In this document: piece by piece, positions 42,599 through 45,890 of the stretch
Position numbering within the stretch: the first letter of the stretch is position 1
Layout of the letters: the number at the start of each line of letters is the position of its first letter
Made by a program: the position numbers and the translations under genes
Notes under the pieces: model-generated
Told to the model about the DNA's origin: nothing
Database searches by the model: none
The model's input: only the letters and a program-made list of their open reading frames with translations
From: Desulfobulbus sp.
GTDB lineage: Bacteria; Desulfobacterota; Desulfobulbia; Desulfobulbales; Desulfobulbaceae
Direction: 5' to 3'
Assembly (NCBI GenBank): GCA_028684915.1
Contig: JAQUEZ010000028.1
Span: 1 to 45,890 of the forward strand
DNA: 45,890 nucleotides

Positions 42599-44581
42599 AT
42601 GGAGTTTACCCGTGAAATTTATTGGAATGTCGGTCATGGGTTCACTACTTTGGCGCCCATGTACCTGTTGTTTTTGGTGGCTGCGGCCGCCTTTGTGGCT
42701 GGATTCCGCAAGCGGATCCAAATTTATCGTTTAGGACAACCGCTTGACCGCACCGATCAGCGTGGCGAGCGGGTGAAAGATATGTTGAAAAATGTGCTGT
42801 TGCAGACCAAGGTCTCCAGGGTCGAGGGAGCCGGCACAGCGCATACGCTGTTTTTCTGGAGTTTTTTTGCACTGTTCATCGGTACTTCGCTTATTGTGTT
42901 GCAGGCCGATTTCAGTGATCTTCTTTTTGGTATCAAATTCCTCAAAGGCAATTTTTATCTGCTTTTTTCCCTGGTCCTGGACCTTGCCGGTCTTTTGGCC
43001 ATTCTTATGTTGGGCGGGCTGTTCATCCGGCGATATTTGGTTCGTCCGCAAGGACTGGTCACCAAAAGAGATGATGGGCTGATGCATGGCCTGCTGCTGG
43101 CCATCCTCATCACCGGTTTTGTCATTGAAGGCGCCCGTATGGCCGCCACCGAATTGGGGACCCCGTTGGCCGCTTGGTCTCCGGTGGGTATGGCCGTTGC
43201 TACCCTGATGCAGGGGATGGGCGGGCCGGGGCTGCGTTCTTTGCATGTGGTTCTGTGGTGGCTGCATCTGCTGCTGGCGCTTGGCTTTATTGCCGCCATT
43301 CCCTACACCAAACTACGTCATATCGTGACCACCAGCGCCAATGCCTTTTTCGCCGACCGAGGCCCCACCGGTAAACTGGCTACGGTCAATCTCGAAGACG
43401 AGAGCGTGGAGAAGTTTGGGGCCAATGAGTTGGGCGACCTGCGCTGGAAAGATATCTTCGATGCCGACGCCTGCACCCTGTGCAAACGGTGCCAGGACCG
43501 TTGCCCGGCCTACAACACCGGTAAGCCGTTGTCGCCGATGCAACTGGTCAACCAGATCGGGGATATGGCATTTACTGATCCCCAGGCCAAGCTGATCGAT
43601 ACCATCGGGCGTGATGCTATCTGGGCCTGCACCACCTGCCGCGCCTGTCAGGATATCTGCCCGGCGAACATTGAGCATGTGTCCAAGATTATCGAGATGC
43701 GGCGTAACCTGGTATTGATGGAAGGCGAGTTCCCGGGCGAAGAGGTGATGGCAGCCATGGAACAGACCGAGGTCAATGGCAACCCGTTGGGCATGGGGTA
43801 TGCCTCCCGCGGTGAATGGGCCGAGGCGTTGGGCATTCAGCCGTTGGCCGATGATCCTGAGGTGGATGTGCTTTATTTTGTTGGCTGCTATGCCTCCTTT
43901 GATAAGCGCAACATCGCGGTAGCCAAGAGCTTTGTCCAACTCTGCCAGAAGGCCGGAGTCAAGCTCGGTATTCTCGGTAAAGAGGAGAAATGCTGCGGCG
44001 AACCGATGCGCAAGATGGGTAACGAATACCTCTATCAGACCCTGGCCATGGAAATGGTGGAGCTGATCAAGGGCTATGGGGTGAAGAAAATCGTTACCAC
44101 CTGCCCGCACTGCTTCAATACCCTGACCAAGGATTACCGCGATTTTGATTTTGATATTGAGGTGGTGCCGCATGCGGTCTTTCTCGATGAATTGGTGCAA
44201 AGCGGTCAACTGCAACTGAAAAACGACAGTTTTGCCTGCACCTACCATGATTCCTGTTACCTCGGTCGCCATAACGACATCTATGACGCGCCGCGTAACC
44301 TGATCAAGGCTGCCGGTGGGCGGATAAAGGAGATGGCCAAAAATCGGGATCAGGCTTTTTGCTGTAGTGCTGGCGGTGGTCGGATCATGGCCGAGGAAAA
44401 ATTAGGCGAACGGATCAACCTCAAGCGGGTGCAGATGGCCCTGGACACCGGTGCCGAGCAGTTGCTCTCTAACTGCCCGTTCTGTCTCACTATGTTTGAA
44501 GATGGCGTCAAAGGCGCGGATGCCGAGGATCGGCTGCGGCCCAAGGATATTGCCGAGATTCTTGTCGAGCGTACGGCATAA
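42599..44581 (+). CDS. Membrane-bound (Fe-S) ETF:menaquinone oxidoreductase-type protein
   Basis: The product is 660 residues, ATG with GGGGGAGC upstream. The N-terminal 260 residues contain about six membrane helices like the NarI cytochrome b subunit (HTLFFWSFFALF, LHVVLWWLHLLLALGF). Two [4Fe-4S] sites follow: ACTLCKRCQDRCPAY and ACTTCRACQDICPAN. Two CCG domains are at VGCYASFDKRN with KCCGEPMRKMGNEYL, and DSCYLGRHNDIYDAP with FCCSAGGGRIMAEE, as in heterodisulfide reductase. This architecture matches EMO-type proteins of anaerobes that move electrons from ETF into menaquinone. It lies directly before etfBA and after bcd, so it is the probable membrane exit for butyryl-CoA electrons. Confidence 0.93.
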   Translation: MEFTREIYWNVGHGFTTLAPMYLLFLVAAAAFVAGFRKRIQIYRLGQPLDRTDQRGERVKDMLKNVLLQTKVSRVEGAGTAHTLFFWSFFALFIGTSLIVLQADFSDLLFGIKFLKGNFYLLFSLVLDLAGLLAILMLGGLFIRRYLVRPQGLVTKRDDGLMHGLLLAILITGFVIEGARMAATELGTPLAAWSPVGMAVATLMQGMGGPGLRSLHVVLWWLHLLLALGFIAAIPYTKLRHIVTTSANAFFADRGPTGKLATVNLEDESVEKFGANELGDLRWKDIFDADACTLCKRCQDRCPAYNTGKPLSPMQLVNQIGDMAFTDPQAKLIDTIGRDAIWACTTCRACQDICPANIEHVSKIIEMRRNLVLMEGEFPGEEVMAAMEQTEVNGNPLGMGYASRGEWAEALGIQPLADDPEVDVLYFVGCYASFDKRNIAVAKSFVQLCQKAGVKLGILGKEEKCCGEPMRKMGNEYLYQTLAMEMVELIKGYGVKKIVTTCPHCFNTLTKDYRDFDFDIEVVPHAVFLDELVQSGQLQLKNDSFACTYHDSCYLGRHNDIYDAPRNLIKAAGGRIKEMAKNRDQAFCCSAGGGRIMAEEKLGERINLKRVQMALDTGAEQLLSNCPFCLTMFEDGVKGADAEDRLRPKDIAEILVERTA

Positions 44582-44641
44582 TCTCGAATTGATATTGAGA
44601 AGTTAGAATCCACATCTCGTCTTATTGCTGGAGGAGACGCA

Positions 44642-45412
44642 ATGAAAGTACTGATTTGTATTAAACAGGTTCCGGATATGGAATCAAAATTCAAGATCAA
44701 CGGCGAAGGCAACTGGTATGACCGCGCTGATCTTGCCTGGCGGATGAACGAATACGACGAATATGCTGTGGAACAGGCGGTTCGGCTCAAAGAGCAGGTC
44801 AAAGATGCCGACCTGACAGTCCTCTGTGTCGGTCCGGATCAGGTGACGGAAACCATGAAAAAAGCCTTGGCTATGGGCTGTGATCGCGGGGTGCATATCA
44901 AGGATGCTGACTCCTACAAGCGTGAGCCCATGGAAATCGCCACCATGATTGCCAATTTCGCCAAGGACAAAGGGTTTGACCTCATTTTCACCGGCATGCA
45001 GTCTCAGGATCGCGGTAGCGCCCAGGTTGGCGTGATGGTCGCGGAGATGTTGGACATAGCTGCCGTGAGCACTATTGTTGAGTTTGTCTTCGACAACGGC
45101 ACCATCAACGTCAAACGCGAGCTCGAGGGCGGGGCCAAGGCTCTGGTGACCACCTCCCTGCCTGTGGTCCTCACCTGCCAGTTGGGACTCAACACCCCTC
45201 GCTATCCGACCCTGCCCAACATCATGAAAGCAAAAAAGAAAGAGCTGTTGGCCATTGATCCTGATACCGGCGGCTTGGCAGCCAACCAGGAAACTACCTC
45301 CTGCTACTTCCCGGAGAAGAAGGGCGGTGGTCTGGTGCTTGAGGGCGATGTCCCTGAGTTGGCAGATAAACTGATTCAACTGTTAAAAGACAAAACCAGC
45401 GTTCTCGCCTAG
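44642..45412 (+). CDS. etfB: Electron transfer flavoprotein beta subunit
   Basis: The product is 256 residues, ATG after GGAGGAG. It starts MKVLICIKQVPDMESKFKIN, and has WRMNEYDEYAVEQAVRLKE, DLIFTGMQSQDRGSAQVGVM and the SLPVVLTCQLGLNTPRYPTL block typical of ETF beta. With EtfA it forms the FAD/AMP heterodimer that takes electrons from butyryl-CoA dehydrogenase and delivers them to the membrane FeS oxidoreductase upstream. Whether it is a bifurcating type cannot be told from this sequence alone. Confidence 0.97.
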   Translation: MKVLICIKQVPDMESKFKINGEGNWYDRADLAWRMNEYDEYAVEQAVRLKEQVKDADLTVLCVGPDQVTETMKKALAMGCDRGVHIKDADSYKREPMEIATMIANFAKDKGFDLIFTGMQSQDRGSAQVGVMVAEMLDIAAVSTIVEFVFDNGTINVKRELEGGAKALVTTSLPVVLTCQLGLNTPRYPTLPNIMKAKKKELLAIDPDTGGLAANQETTSCYFPEKKGGGLVLEGDVPELADKLIQLLKDKTSVLA

Positions 45413-45421
45413 GGGGAAACC

Positions 45422-45890
45422 ATGAAAACCTTACTTGTGGCGGAATTCCGGGAAGGAAAACTTCGCACCAAATATTCACAGCTGATTGCCTTTGCCCAAG
45501 AGTTACAAGCCGAGACCACCATGTTTTTGGTGGGAAGCCCCAGTGACCTTCCCCAGTTCGACGGCACTCTGTACCTTGCTGATGCGGCCAAATACGGTGA
45601 ATATAGCCCTGCTGTTCATAAAAAACTGCTCCTGGATGTCATTGCCAAGGAGCAGCCGGATCAGATCGTGTTTCACCACTCTTCCTATGGCTGGGACCTT
45701 GCTCCACGGCTGGCGGTTGCCCTGAAGGCTGCACAGATATCAGAGGTTATTGCGGTTGAGGATGGAATCCCGGTGGTGCCGGTGTGTAATGCCAAGCTGC
45801 GCCGGAAGGTTAAATCCGCCACAGCCCAGACCGTCCTCACCCTGCAGGCTGGCGCCTTTGGCCTGGAAAATGATCCGGTCGGTACCCCCA
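45422..45890 (+). CDS. etfA: Electron transfer flavoprotein alpha subunit (partial, cut by window end)
   Basis: The frame is open from ATG 45422 (after AGGGGGAAACC) to the window edge, about 156 codons, with no stop. The start MKTLLVAEFREGKLRTKYSQ and IVFHHSSYGWDLAPRLAVALKA match the ETF alpha N-terminal domain; the FAD-binding C-terminal half is outside. It lies 9 bp after etfB. Confidence 0.94.
   Translation, partial: MKTLLVAEFREGKLRTKYSQLIAFAQELQAETTMFLVGSPSDLPQFDGTLYLADAAKYGEYSPAVHKKLLLDVIAKEQPDQIVFHHSSYGWDLAPRLAVALKAAQISEVIAVEDGIPVVPVCNAKLRRKVKSATAQTVLTLQAGAFGLENDPVGTP

Noticed and set aside
1..45890. CRISPR arrays, tRNA or rRNA genes, prophage genes
   Set aside because: No regularly spaced repeats, cloverleaf-like sequences, rRNA segments or phage structural genes were noticed in either strand.

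Overview
The window is about 46 kb of a Gram-negative anaerobe, most likely a deltaproteobacterium (Desulfobacterota, plausibly Desulfobulbales). This is inferred from a SulP-type anion permease, several radical-SAM enzymes, a complete beta-oxidation/butyryl-CoA module with a membrane FeS ETF:quinone oxidoreductase, a hybrid Cache/PAS sensor kinase, a KamA-family aminomutase and oxygen-independent metabolism throughout. No rRNA, tRNA, CRISPR or phage genes were seen.

Layout. 1-1.5 kb: 5' part of a SulP permease behind a TetR regulator that has two matching palindromes at its own promoter. 1.6-4.7 kb: YgiQ-type radical SAM protein and an HI0933-family flavoprotein, adjacent on the minus strand. 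4.8-11.5 kb: a plus-strand chaperone island, made of a nucleotide-sugar-epimerase-like SDR with a long helical tail, a GrpE-like protein, an HscC-type Hsp70, a 689-residue helical protein of unknown function and a small J-domain protein. 11.8-16.1 kb: an FMN alpha-hydroxy-acid oxidase relative with an N-terminal cysteine cluster, then a CPA1 antiporter with an RCK-like tail paired with a GluR0-like glutamate-receptor potassium channel. 16.4-19.7 kb: a 1085-residue hybrid histidine kinase. 20-26.6 kb: KamA-family radical SAM enzyme, DinB, WbpP-type epimerase, chorismate synthase and a response-regulator/adenylate cyclase fusion. 26.6-31 kb: AzlCD branched-chain amino-acid exporter and a DUF2868 membrane protein coupled to a DUF3482 GTPase. 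31.1-31.5 kb: a decayed chemotaxis receptor. 31.7-37 kb: glycogen phosphorylase, oligoribonuclease, class II fructose-bisphosphate aldolase and RidA. 37.6 kb to the end: crt, thiolase, hbd, hotdog thioesterase, butyryl-CoA dehydrogenase, FeS membrane oxidoreductase, etfB and etfA (cut by the window end).

How it works together. The last 8 kb form a self-contained pathway that interconverts crotonyl-/butyryl-CoA and acetyl-CoA and passes electrons through ETF to the quinone pool. The chaperone island carries its own Hsp70, J-protein and exchange-factor candidate, which suggests a dedicated folding machine; its client and the roles of the large helical protein and the SDR fusion are not known. 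It is the best candidate for an undescribed system.

Across the window, five copies of a roughly 160-bp MITE-like repeat sit between genes. They have imperfect terminal inverted repeats of the form ATGG-NN-TCGTAAA, a central long hairpin and, in one copy, a perfect 8-bp flanking duplication.
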